64,000 bases of DNA from Silene latifolia (lineage: Eukaryota; Streptophyta; Magnoliopsida; Caryophyllales; Caryophyllaceae). How positions within the stretch are numbered: the stretch's first letter is position 1; every line of letters starts with the position of its first letter. The stretch spans positions 167,954,325 to 168,018,324 of the forward strand of contig NC_133536.1 in NCBI RefSeq assembly GCF_048544455.1. Direction: 5' to 3'. The position numbers and the translations under genes are program-made. Under the pieces are notes generated by a model. It made no database searches. It saw only the letters and a program-made list of their open reading frames with translations, and was not told where the DNA came from. Positions 21,443-34,464 of this stretch are shown here, piece by piece.

Positions 21443-24400
21443 ACTATCAATTCTTATCCATATTTCATTTTATTTGACTCGGGGGCCACTCATTCTTTTG
21501 TTTCTAAGAGTCATGTGTCGAACCTAGGTTTGGGGGAGGGAGAAGTAGACAATGACGATGTGTCCTTACCTTCGGAAGAGTCGATCATATGTTCAAAAGT
21601 GTATAAGGAGGTGTCGGTCATAGTGCATGAAACAAACTTTTAGATAAACCTCTTTGAATTTCCTTTAAAGGGATTTGAAGTAACCCTTAGGATGGATTGG
21701 CCAAGTAGACACAAAGCCAATATAGATTGATATCAAAAGAAAATCGCCTTGAGAGTAATCAATGGTACGAGAGTGTCATACAAAGGTTACATAGTCAAAC
21801 CAAAAGTGAAACTAGTTTCGGTAATGACCTTAAAGACATATTTGAAGAAGGGTTGTCTTATGCTCTTGTGTCATGTATGGGAAACTAGTACGGAAAGACC
21901 GCAAGCATAAGATATACTGGTGGTGAGAGCCTTTGAGGATGTGTTTCCGGTGAAGTTACCCAGATTACCTCCTCTAAGAGAGGTAGAATTTAGAGTGGAC
22001 TTGAAAACGGGTGCGAGACCAATCTCTAAGGCCCCGTACCAGATGGGTCCAAAGGATTTGGAGGATTTAAAAAAGCAACTTTGGGAATTGGTGGATAAGG
22101 GTTACATTAGACCGAGTGTTTCACCATGGGAAGCATCGGTTCTATTTGTAAAGAAGAAGGACGGAACCATGAGATTATGCATCGATTATAGGGAGTTGAA
22201 TAATGTCACCGTCAAGACCAAGTACCCTCTACCGAGGATTGATGATTTGTTTCACCAACTTAGTGAAGCCGGAGTATTTTCAAAGATTAACCTACGATCG
22301 GGCTTTCGCCAATTGAAGATCAAGGATGAGGACATCCCAAAGACCACATTTAGATCAAGGTACGGCCATTATGAGTTCGTAGTGATACCGTTTGGGTTAA
22401 CAAATGCATCGGCCGCCTTCATGAATCTCATGAATAGGGTGTTTAGTCCGTACTTGGACAAATTCGTGGTGGTATTTATAAACGATATTTTGTTCTACTC
22501 CAAGACTAAGGAAGAGCACGAGGAGCACCTAAGAATTATTTTGTAATCCTTAAGGGAGCACCAACTCTATGCGTGGCTTTATAAGTGCGAGTTTTGGTTG
22601 GAGAAGGTGGCTTTCTTAGGTTATATAATATCAAGGGAAGGAGTTGTCGTGGATCCTACCAAGATTGAGGTCATGTCTAAGTGGGTGGCACCCATGAATG
22701 CAGCGAAAATTCGACGCTTCCAAGACCTAGCCGGGTATTATTGCCGATTTGTGAAAGACTTCTCAAAGATTGTCAAACCCTTGACATCACTGATGATAAA
22801 AGAGAATAGTTTCAAGTGGGACAGAAGTTGTGAGACGGGCTTCTTGATCCTAAAGGACCGCCTAACAATGACCCCGGTGTTAGCCTTGCCATAAGGGAGT
22901 TAGAATTTTGAAGTATATACCGATGCTTCAATTAATGGCTTGGGATGTATACTTATGGAAAATGGTAGAGTCATTGCCCATGCCTCACGGCAATTGAAGA
23001 CTTATGAGGAGAACTACCCAAGCCACGACCTAGAATTGGGAGTCGTTGTCTTTACCTTGAAAATTTGGAGACACTACTTGTATGAAGCAATCTTTAAGGT
23101 ATTTTCCGACCACAAAAGCTTGAAGTATATATACACCCAAAAGGAGTTGAACATGAGACAAAGGAGATGGATTGAACTTATTGGGGATTATGATATGGAG
23201 ATAATTTATCATGAGGGAAAGCTAGAGTGGTGGCCGATGCCTTAATATGGAGATAATTTATCCATGTAATAAGTAAGGGGTAATAAATGAGATATTTGAC
23301 CTTGGAGCCCGAGTTGTATGATGAAATCCGGGAAAGGCAAGCAAGTGATGTGAAGATCCAAGAGTGTTGGAAAGGAGTGCTAGAAAGGGAGAGCTCTCGA
23401 GATTTAAGTTGCATGAGGATGGAAGCCTTAGATTTAAGGGGAGATGGTGTATAATAAGTGATGATGAGCTTAAGAAAAAAATAATGAATGAAGCTCATAA
23501 CACGCCTTATTCGGTGCACCCGGGTGGCGATAAGTTATACAAGGATCTTAAGAAGACCATTTGGTGGTCAAATATAAAGAGGGAAGTGGCGGAATTTGTG
23601 GCAAGATACTTGACTTGCCAAAGAGTGAAGGGGGAACAAAATATACCACAAGGGAAATTAAATCCTTTAGATGCGCCGGAATGGAAGTGGGAGTCGATAT
23701 CTATGGATTTCATAGTCGGACTACCAAGAACTCAAAAGGGTAACAACATGATTTGAGTCATTGTGGATAGGTTGACCAAGTTGGTCGATTTCATCGCAAT
23801 GAAGGACACTTGGAGCAAGATAGAGTTGGCCAATGCCTATTGCAAATATGTGGTCAAACTTTATGGATTTCCAAAGGACATTGTGTCGGACAGACATTCG
23901 CGATTTATTTCAAGATTTTGGCAAGATCTTCAAAGCTCCTTGGGTACTCAACTGATGATGAGTACGGCCTTCCACCCGGCAATGGATGGACAAACGTAGA
24001 GGACCATCCAAATATTGGACGATATGTTGAGAGCTTGTGTCTTGCAGTTTGGAGGCTCTTGGGAAGAAAGACTACATTTGATTGAGTTCTCCTAGAACAA
24101 TAGCTACCATGCTAGCATTGGCATGGCACCATTTTAAACTTTATATGGGAGAAAATATCGAAGCCTGATATGTTCGTACGATAGCACTGAAGTCGTGCTA
24201 TTGGGGCCTCAAATGATTCAAGATATATGATTGATCAAGTCCATGTAATCCGAGAGAAGATGAGAGCGGCACAAGATAGGCACAAGAGCTACATTAATTT
24301 GAGGCAGAGTGACATCGAAGTCACGGTAGTGGATTAAATGTTACTCAAAGTCTCGCCCATGACAGGGGTAATGAGATTTGGAAAGAGAGGCAATTTGAGC

Positions 24401-24740
24401 CAAAAGTTTATTGGCCCCTATGAGATATTGGATAGAGACGGGGAAGTGGCCTACCGTTTAGCACTTACCCCGGCCTTAGACCGAGTTCACAATGTCTTTC
24501 ACGTGTCTCAATTGCGTATACATAAATATATAAGTGACCCTTCTCATGATCGAACTAGATGATGCCCTAACTTCTGTGAAAACGCCCAAGGAAGTCCTTG
24601 ACTGGAAGGTTAGGAAAACCAGACATGGCGAAACGGTATTGGTTAAAGTTTTGTAGTGCAACCATCTTGTAGAAGACGCTACTTGGGAGGCCTAAGAAAC
24701 CATGACAGAGAGTTACCCTCATCTTTTCGCGCAGGTATAA
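21443..24740 (+). pseudogene. Tekay-A pol: protease, RT, RNase H, integrase, chromodomain
   Basis: Domains occur in standard Ty3/gypsy order. Protease has FDSGATHSF (about 21470). Reverse transcriptase (21920-22546) has [10 protein letters not shown] and PFGLTNA, but motif A reads SKINLRSGF and motif C reads FINDILFYS, so the catalytic Asp of motif A and the first Asp of motif C are Asn. RNase H (about 22910-23240) has YTDAS and SDHKSLKYI. Integrase has the zinc-binding region (from about 23510), MDFIVGLPR and IVSDRHSRF. The C-terminal region at 24340-24740 includes GPYEILDRDGEVAYRLALTP and a chromodomain with DWKVRKTRHGE and SYPHLF. Multiple stops, many explicable as TGG to TAG/TGA or CAA/GAA to TAA changes, make it inactive. 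Confidence 0.85.
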
Positions 24741-24945
24741 GTTTGGTTACGAGGTTGTAGCCGTGTTTCTAAAAGGGTAAGGCATATTACGCAAGTGCAA
24801 GTAGCATGATTTTTCTTAATTCTTTTACTTAGCCTAATAGCTTTTAGTTGGTCATAGCGCATTAGTTTCATGATACCCGACTCACCGCCTTTCACCTTGA
24901 GAATTTCATGGGATATAGAATTGTGGCTTTTACAGTGTCGGGTGC

Positions 24946-24983
24946 GAACTTCGGGGACGAAGTTCTTTTTAAGAGGGGAAGAT
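24946..24983 (+). promoter_or_regulatory. Conserved hairpin and polypurine tract before the Tekay-A 3' LTR
   Basis: GAACTTCG and CGAAGTTC flank GGGA, then AAGAGGGGAAGAT precedes the LTR start TGTAATACC. The arrangement is the same as at 4116-4153 in Tekay-B. Confidence 0.75.
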
Positions 24984-26834
24984 TGTAATACCTCGCATTT
25001 ATATAGACTTAGAATTGACCGAGTAGTCGATCCACTCGGCCGAGTGAATCCCCACTCGATCGAGTAGAGGACCGAGTACACTTTGGCAGTAGGCTGGAAG
25101 CCTGGAAAAGTGGTCACTCGACCGAGTGGACCGACCACTCGACCGAGTGCCGATCAAATTAATCTTATACGGGAAGTTTTATTGATGAGATGTCGCTTTT
25201 GTGGCTTATCTTTTTAGATTTCCACCTAAACCCCTTCCCAAACCTTATCCTCACCACTCTCTAAAATTCCCCAAAAATATCTCTAAAATATCCACCAACC
25301 AATCCTCTCAAAAACCCTAGCATCTAAGTGAAGGATTCTTGCCTCCTTGTTCATTCATCTTGTTTGTAAGTTAATTTATACTCCATTTCCTTTAATCTTG
25401 TCTTCGTAACTTTAATTGTCCTAGTATACTACCCTATAATTAATTAGGTTATGAGAATTAAGAAGAATAATTAAAGAGTTTAATTAGTAGATTTATTATA
25501 ATAGTTTATAGTAATGAATGTAGTAATTAATGTGTGTAGGGAGCTTTATTGAGGAGCACTTCTAGTGGGTAGTTTGTGGATTTGTGAAGATAAACTTTAG
25601 GTAGGGTTTTCCCTACTTAGTTATAATGATATGGGTGTTTAATTGTACATTTATTGTCATTAATTACATTTGTATGGTGAATTGTGACAAGGTTTATCAC
25701 ATAAGATGACTTTATGATAATTATGTGAAAGTGAGTATAGTGAATTGTGACAAGGTTGATTACATTGCTTTATAACATGTTAAAGAGCAAATTTCTTCCT
25801 TAAAATTTCAGCACACTTTCTTCAACAACCATCACCATGTTTACTCATTCTTCTTACGAATCTTCAAAACACCATAACTTGCTCAATTCTCCTCCGAATT
25901 GAGTTATTATCGCGCCAAATTTTTCCACTTTCCGTCCTCCATCTTTCTATGTGAGAAAGACGCCGCCTTTTTCCTTATCTCATGACTGTCGTCCCACATA
26001 AGATTCGGGATTCATGCTATTTTTTGTTTTGTTTTCGTGTTTTGGTGCAAGCTTGGATAATCCGGAAGAAGATAGATTTTTGGTGGACGACTCTATTGAA
26101 GATTGAAGAGCTAATAAGTTAACAGTGATAGGTTTCTCGATATTATGTCAATTTGTGTGCTTGAGTTGCTATAGTTTTGTCTTTTGGTTGTTAAAGTTGG
26201 AAACTTTACATGTTTCTTATTTGGTAAAATGATGTGTGAAATTGTCTGAAGTTGGTATGAGTAATTTTGAGTATGTTATTACATTTACTTGTAATTGGGT
26301 GAAATTGGTTGTTTACATATGTTGATTAGAGAATAAGCCATCTTAATTATGTCTAGTTAACATGCTTAATTAAGTTTTGAGATTTATTGTTGGAAGTATT
26401 GATATTGGAACAATTGGGTAAAGGTGGTTGGTTACTTGGATATGTAAACTCTTGATTGTCGTCTCACATGTGCCCTAATTTATATGCCTTAATTACAATG
26501 TGAATCACTTTGTCGAGAGTGTTGGAATCGGAGTGATTTGGGTGACGTTGGATAGGTAAATGGATTGCTTGTTAAATTTCGATGTTCTCTTATTAATTAC
26601 ATGTTTATAATTAATTGGGGAACTTCATTATAGAAATGTTTATATTTTAAAGAGGATGGAAAAATATATTTAAGACCATCTCATATGTACTTAAAATGGG
26701 TGGAACGAGCTTAAAACAAATCCCGACAAATAGAATACGTCCCAAGTCCGTCCCACACATTAAACGAGCTCCTTCCTTCGACATACAGCCATCCCATAAG
26801 GACAATTTCATCCCGGACCGGGATAAAGTCCATC
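24984..26834 (+). repeat. Tekay-A 3' LTR, first part
   Basis: The LTR starts TGTAATACC. Within its first 165 bases are paired palindromes of the TCGRYCGA type (25015-25147). Near 25600 the GGTAGGG...CCCTACTTAG pattern matches the Tekay-B LTR. The segment is A/T-rich, carries no open frame of note and is cut at 26834 by the SIRE element. Part of 25790-26110 may be a separate unrecognised insertion. Confidence 0.65.
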
Positions 26835-28413
26835 TGTTGAACCATATAGCTTATATGATTATGTTTTGATGATGTCAAGGTGCTTTATAATTTATATACT
26901 TGTTGCGCGTAATCGTTTGTTAAGACTTTTAGATTCAACTTATCTAATACAAGCAACAAAGAACTTGTGATGGAAGTATACAATAGCCAAGCCCTTATTC
27001 AAAACGATTAAACATTCATTCAAGATTTATGTAAAGACGAAGTCCGTCTAAAGATTAATCAAGCTTGGATGATGACGTAGCCTATATTCGAAGATCTCCT
27101 TGAAGATTAGAATAGTATAGGTGATTATCTCGTAATGATAACCAAGAATAAGTTTCTTGAATTGGTAAAGTTATAGCTTTGCAGATATAACATTACTAGT
27201 AAAAGAGCTCAATGTTATAGCTCTTCTACTATAACATTGAGATGCTGAGTTTATTATACACGACATATAATGTTTCAAAATTGTTTTAAAGTTTATTTTG
27301 AATGTTTTGATAAAAGTATTTATATAATAAAGCCCGGTTTAGTGGGGAGTTCGGTTTTATGTTGAACGTTGACTAGTAGTTGTTTTGGGCCAACTTATGA
27401 GTTGGACCATGCTACTAATTAGGGTTTCAACATAGCCTCTCTTAAAACCTAAATTCTAACCCTTATATTAAGAAAGGGTTTGCACGAGTCACGAGGCATA
27501 TGAGCCGTGACATCTCGTGTAGATTAGGGTATATCTTGGTAAGATTTTATTCTGTAAAGAATATCTTTACATATCTTATATATCTTACTTAATATATTTG
27601 TTTATGATAAAAGATATTCTTGTTATAAGAAATCCTATCATATCTTAGAATTTATAGAAAAGATAATATTTGAATAGATTATATTCTATCTTTTGGAATA
27701 TTCTTTATTATCTTTTAGGCTTTTAGGAAATAAATAATAGAAGATATGATTTGTTAACATATCTCCTATTATTCGGCTATTAGGGTTTGTGTAAACCGAG
27801 TTGCCTACTCTTTCCTTCCTATAAAGACCTTGCCCTTTACAACATTCAAAATAGAGACCTTAAGCATAAAAATTGATCTTATTTTTACAAAGCAAATCGT
27901 GTGTTTCAAAGCTGAAAACCGTTTTGTTATTTTTGAAAGGTCGTGTATTTTATACTCGTATACTTGTTCTTATTGTTATCGTTATAAGATAATAGTGCTT
28001 AGTTGATTTCTTTCTCGTTCATTAACGTGAACTATTAGAAGAATCATTAGTGCTTTATTATTAGCGTAAGTTAGTCACTCGAGTATTTAACGGTACTCAT
28101 TGAGTTACAGCTAGAGTTAGTTGTACGAGTTGGGTTAGTAAATTTGTAATCCGGAGAAAGGTACTAAATTTATTAATCGAGAATAAGGACGTAGGTTTCG
28201 ACTTGTGAAACTGAACCACTTCAAAAACCCGTGTATCTCTCTTTCTTTCGTTTATTTGCTTTGCTTTTAATTCGTTAATTAGTTAAAGTTTAATCAATAA
28301 ACTTTAAATAATTAATTATACCTACATAATCGAAAAAGTATTAAAAATTTTTAAATCCTCAATTCACCCCCTACCCCCCCCCTCTTGAGTATTTTGGATC
28401 AATAGACTCTTCA
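26835..28413 (+). repeat. SIRE 5' LTR
   Basis: TG...CA ended LTR of 1,579 bases, A/T-rich. It carries inverted repeats built on GTTATAG/CTATAAC at 27165-27240 and shows the uninterrupted version of the site at which the DNA transposon sits in the other LTR (near 27670). Confidence 0.95.
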
Positions 28414-28415
28414 AT

Positions 28416-28427
28416 TGGTATCAGAGC
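28416..28427 (+). promoter_or_regulatory. SIRE primer binding site (initiator tRNA-Met)
   Basis: TGGTATCAGAGC, the complement of the plant initiator tRNA-Met 3' end, two bases after the LTR. Confidence 0.92.
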
Positions 28428-28521
28428 CTCGTGCTCTTGATTGCCTAACCGCAAAGAGGCTGATCTATCTTGGTTTTCATTTATCTCTTAGTTTTATATT
28501 CCGCTGCCTATCACGTGATAA

Positions 28522-31500
28522 ATGGATTCCAAATATCTCAAGTGTCCCGTCTTTGATGGGAAGAATTATGGATTGTGGAAAAACATGATGACTCACTATG
28601 TGAAAGGTCACGATTAGGAGTGCTGGAGGATTATCCAAAATAGACCGCATAAAATTCTTGTAGCATCCGAGGAAGGCACTACCTACGAAAAGAAAGAAGA
28701 GGACTATGTCGAGGCCGATTACAAGAAGGCCGAAAAGAACTCCAAAGCAATAAGTCTCCTGCAAAACGGAATGACTTCTACAGAATTTGATCGGTTTTCT
28801 TCGTGCTCTACGGCCAAGGAGTTATGGGATGGGCTTGAATTAGCCTATGAGGGTACTTCCATTGTTAGGAAGCACCGAATAGATTTGCTTATGCAAAAAT
28901 ATGAGCTATTCATTATGGAGCCTAATGAGTCCTTAGATAGTATGTCCGCAAGGTTTTCAAGCATTATAAATGAATTAAAAAACCTAGGTAGGAAATTTAG
29001 TACTGAGAACATTGCTAGAAAGGTTCTTAGGAGCCTTACTAAGAAGTGGCGTGCTAAAGTCACTGCAATGGAGGAATCACGAGACCTTGAAAACCTATCC
29101 TATCAAGAAGTCATTGGTGCTCTCATGGCCCATGAAATTACTCTTAATAAGGATGACGCTGAACCAAGCCGAAATAAGAGTATGGCCTTAAAGAGCGAAG
29201 AAGTTGACTCTGAACTAGAGGATGAAACTGTCTTGTTTGCACGTCGCTTCAAAAATAAGATCTTTTGAAACAAACAAACAAAATCATCCTACAATAACAA
29301 CAACAAATCGTCCAACAAAAAGGTTACAGAATCAAAGTCATCTTTCGCCAATAGAGGTTGCTTCAAGTGTGGAGAATCTGATCACATGATCAAGGATTGT
29401 CCAACATGGGAGAAGATCAAGGACAAGACAAAACGCGAGAAGACAAAAAGAGAATTCAAACAAGTAATGATGGCTTCGTGTTGGGGAGACCTTAATTAAG
29501 AAGATGACGAGGGATCTGAAGACGACGAAGTAGCCAACCTTTGTCTCAGCAGTGTTAGTCTTGACCTAATCTCCGACAGCGACAATGAAAGCACAAACTC
29601 TCACTCAAACTATTGGTTTCTCGGAGAATCAGACGAAGATGACGATGAAGAGGTAAGTTATTTTGAGCTTAAGAAACGCGTTAAGAAATTGTCTAAAAAT
29701 GCTTTAATTGAATTCTTTGAACAATCTCTCGATAAGTGTCACGAACAGGACTTGCAGTTGAAAGATCTAAAGGAACAGATTCTCGAAATTGCAGAAGAGA
29801 ATTATACTCTAAAGGCTAAGGCTAAGAAGTTAAAGTCTAAGGTTATAGCTGAGAAAGCAACAACGTTAGACTCTACTATGGCTGAAAAGAAGGAATTAGA
29901 GTCCAAAGTTATGGCTAATGAAGCTATAACTTCCGACCTAAAGCTTAACATCATGCACCTTCAAGCCAAAGTTATAGCTAATGAATCTATAACTTTAGAA
30001 CTTAGAAAAGCCAAAGAACTTTTGGAAACTAGGATCGCATCTGATGAAGCAGTGATCTTAGACCAAAAGAAAGAGATAGATTCCCTCTCAAAGCAATTAA
30101 AGGAATCTAAGACCGACATGATCAATGTTAAGAAACAACATTCCGATGTTGTATTCATTCTTAACAAACGATTCCAAGACTTTCGTGATAACTTTAAGAA
30201 GGATAATGATGTAGATCACACGAAATGTCAAGAAGAGATTAAAACCCTAAAGGATCTACTCTTACATGCTAGGAAGGTCCATGATAAGTGGGAAGGTAGC
30301 ACAAAAGTCCTAAACTTCCTAACCGAACAATCTGACAATAATATGAAGATGGGGTTAGGACATGAGTGCTACAGTCATAGAGATCACGCTAAATGCAAAT
30401 CAACACCTTCGGATTTTGATTTTTGAAAAAGGAAGTATGCTGATCTTCCTGAATATCTGATTTGCAATTACTGTGGTCATACGGGTCACATTCAAATCAA
30501 TTGTGTCAAAAGGCTCATGATATACGAAAAAATGCAGACCATGCTAAAACTGTTGACACAGTTGTCGAGGATGATAAAACCCCCATTAATGAACCTAACG
30601 AAGAAAGGAATAATAAATTTCGTTGGTTCTATGACATGGCCTTTGATTACACCAAGAAACCCCGTACCTCACAAAACCCTTGTCGACCTCAACCTAGTAA
30701 ACCTGTTCACAAGGGAAACAGTCGTGAAAGACCTAGAGAAATTCCTAGACCAAGAGAAAACCCTAACCCTAGAACATCTCCCAAGCCAAATAAACCAAGG
30801 GTTAGAAAAACAGTTATTAGACAAGTTTGGATTCGAAAAGATTTAGTATATAAAGTAACTAATCATAAGGGACCCAACTTAGCTTGAGTACCTAAAAACT
30901 GTATCTAATCCTTTCTGCAGGAAGTAGTGAAAGAAAATAATCAATGGTATCTTGATAGTGGATGTTCAAGACACATGACCGGAGATAAGAGTCTATTTCT
31001 TTCACTCAAGCCTTTCAATGGAGGAAAAGTGACGTTCGGGGACAAGAAAAAGGGAAAAGTAATAGGTGTTGGGAAAATCGGAATTTCTAAGCCTCACACA
31101 ATCAGTGACGTTTATCTCGTTGATGGATTAAAACATAACTTGCTTAGCATATCTCAACTGTGCGACAAAGGTAACAAAGTAGTTTTTCATACTGATAGTT
31201 GTCGCATTATTATTGAAGGTACTAGCAATGTTATTTTAGAAGGCCACAGGAAAAGAAATGTTTATATGGTAGATTTAAATGTTGTGCCTACTAACTCTTT
31301 TTCATGCATGAAAGTTACTCTTGATGATCCTTGTTTATGGCATAAACGGTTTGGTCACATTAGCTCACTAACCTTGAACAAGATCAAGAAGTGGGACTTG
31401 GTTGAAGGGTTACCTAAGATTAAGTTCGACCAAGAAAAGAAGTGTGACACGTGTGCAAGGTAAAAACAAGTTAGATCATCGTTCAAACCAAAAAGAGTTG

Positions 31501-34323
31501 TAAGCACAAATCAAGCCTTGGAATTAGTACATATGGATTTATGTGGACCAATGAAGGTAAGGAGTAGAGGAGGATCCAGGTACGTCTTTGTTCTTGTAGA
31601 CGATTACTCAAGGTATGTATGGCCTATCTTTCTTCATTCAAAAGACGAAACGTTTGATGAATTTGATTGTCTTATGAAACGTGTTCAAAACAAATATAAG
31701 ACTAATCTAGTATCTATTCATACGGATCATGGCACCGAGTTTGACAATCAAGCTTTCATAGAATACTGTAGAGTTAATGGTGTAGGGCATAACTTTTCTG
31801 CACCAAGAACTCCTCAACAAAACGGTGTCGTTGAACGTATGAATAGAACTTTAGAAGATATGGCACGTACAATGCTTTTGTGTAGTGGTTTACCTCGTAA
31901 CTTTTGGGCTGAAGCCATTAGTACTTCCTACTACATCCATAATCGTGCTATGATCCGACCTATTCTTAAGAAAACCCCCTACAAACTCCTTAGAGGTCGA
32001 AAACCTAATATCTCCCATCTTCGTTGCTTTGGGAGTAAATGCTTTGTTCATAATAATGGTAAAAATCGTTTAAGTAAATTCGACCCTAGGAGTGATGAGG
32101 CGATCTTCGTGGGATACTCGGATCATAGTAAGGCTTACAAAGTCTTCAATAAAAGAACTCTTTGTATTGAATAAAGTGTCCACGTCATTTTTGATGAGGA
32201 TAACGTGTTTGATAAGCCTGTACAGGATAAGGAAGAAGACTTGGATGAACCCGACTTCCGTCTCTCAAGAGATGATCCCCCGTAACTAGAATTGTAGGAT
32301 AATGAGATTGAAGGAACGAATGATGAACTTGATCGTTCCTCAAAACATAAAAAGGAGAAAACCAAGGTTATAGTTGATGATACTATAATATTAACACAAA
32401 ATAAGGATTCCCAAACTAATGTTATAGATGATGTTACAATAACATTAAATCCAAATAAAGGTGTAGAATCCAAGGTTATAATCGGTTCTAATACAACACC
32501 CGGATTGGATTTAGGGGGAACTTCCTCCAATTCCGAGCCAAATGAAGTTGGGTCAAGCTCAAATAACAATGATGAACCAAGTACTTCAACAAAGTGGAAA
32601 TACAAGAGCTCTCATCCCATGGACAATATTCTAGGGAATATTAAGAAGGGTGTTCAAACTAGACGTTCCCTGAATAACTTCTGCTCTTTCTACTCTTTTC
32701 TATCTGAGATCGAACCAACAAATCTAAATGAAGCTCTTGCTGAATCTGATTGGATTATCGCTATGTAAGAAAAGCTACAACAGTTCGAAAGAAACAAGGT
32801 TTGGCATTTAGTTCCTAGACCAAAGGATCGATATGTCATTGGAACTAGGTGGGTCTTTAGGAACAAATTAGATGATGCCGGAGTCATTATCAGAAACAAA
32901 GCAAGATTGGTGGTCCAAGGTTATAATCAACAAGAAGGAATAGATTATGAGGAGACTTTCGCACCTGTTGCTCGTCTTGAAGCTATTAGACTTCTGATAG
33001 CATTCGCCGCACACAAAGGAATGAAGCTCTTCCAGATGGACGTCAAGACAACATTCTTAAATGGATACTTAGAAGAAGAAGTCTTTGTTGAACAACCCCA
33101 TGGATTGAAGAATAGAAAATATGAAGATCACGTCTTCGAATTAGATAAAGCCCTATACGGATTGAAGGAAGCACCTAGGGCATGGTACGACAGATTATCT
33201 AAGTTTCTACTTGACAGTGGATTCAGTAGAGGATCCGTTGATAATACCCTATTTCTAAAATATGAGGGTTCTGACCTTTTGGTTGTTCAAATTTACGTCG
33301 ACGACATCATCTATGGATCGACCAACCGAAGCCTATGCAAATATTTTTATGAGTTAATGACTTCCGAGTTCGAGATGAGTATGATGGGAGAATTGAAATT
33401 CTTTCTAGGTCTGCAAATACAACAAACTGACGAGGGCATCAAAATCCATCAACAGAAATATATCAAGGAATTGATCCTGAAGTTTGGAATGGAAAACTCT
33501 CACGCTATGCATACTCCAATGGTCGAGAACAAGAAATTGACATTAGATGAAGACGGTAAATCAGTTGATGAACCTACTTACCGTGGAATGATCAGGTCAC
33601 TGTTATATTTGACCGCAAATTAGACCCGATATTATGTTTAGCATATGCGTTTGTACGAGATATCAATCATCTCCCAAAGAATCACATATGACGGACGTAA
33701 AACGAATTCTACGATATTTAATTGGAACGGCCAAGCTGTATTTGTGGTATCCGATGGAGTGTAACTTTGATCTAGTCGGTTATTCTGATGCCGACTACGC
33801 ATGATGTTCTCTAGACAGAAAAATCATGTCGGGTGTCGCCACATTTATCGGACCATGTATCATTACGTGGGGTTCGAAGAAACAAAATTCGGTTGCTCTC
33901 TCAACTGTTGAAGCCGAATATATTGCTGCAGGACTGGTATGTACTCAATTATTATGGCTTAAGCAACAATTACGTGATTATGGTGTTGACGTAGGATGTA
34001 TTCCTATTTTATGCGATAATAGTAGTGCAATAATTATTTCTCAAAATACCGCACAACATTCACGTACCAAACACATTGAAATAAGACACCATTTTATTCG
34101 AGACCATGTTGAGAAGGGGAATATAAAACTTGAATTTTGTAGTACTGAAAAACAATGGGCAGACATTTTGACAAAAAGTGAACTTGGCAAGTGTTGTGTT
34201 GCATCGTATAATCCAAACGAGTCTCACGGTTACCAAGGAAAAATTAAGTACAACGATCGACCTTCCATATGGGATGTGGGTGTCTCGATTGTTAGAAATA
34301 AAACAAGTGGTGGGACGGGATAG
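28522..34323 (+). pseudogene. SIRE-type copia gag-pol polyprotein, interrupted by stops
   Basis: ATG 28522 opens MDSKYLKCPVFDGKNYGLWK; a TAG follows at 28615. Gag continues with MQKYELFIMEPNESLDSM, a zinc knuckle CFKCGESDHMIKDC (about 29350), a Lys/Glu-rich coiled coil (29689-30420) and a second knuckle CNYCGHTGHIQINC (30463-30510). Protease has WYLDSGCSRHMTGD (30945). Integrase (31518-32170) has MDLCGP, IHTDHGTEF and PQQNGVVERMN. Reverse transcriptase (32907-33600) has [11 protein letters not shown] and the intact YVDDIIYGS. RNase H (33826-34190) has STVEAEYIAAG and SRTKHIEIRHH. Stops include TGA 29266, TAA 29498, TGA 30424, TGA 30885, TAA 31461, TAA 32172 and TAA 32765, mostly single-base changes in one frame. 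It would direct particle formation, reverse transcription and integration. Confidence 0.93.
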
Positions 34324-34464
34324 CTATGGTGTAAGTGCACGGGATTGTATGTGTGATCGTTTGATCAAGCTTATGGATCTTGTTGTTGATGGACCCGAGT
34401 TAATTCTTGCTAAGGATGTTGAGAAAAGCCCGGGTGATTCGGGTTTGGGGGCTATGAGACGAAA

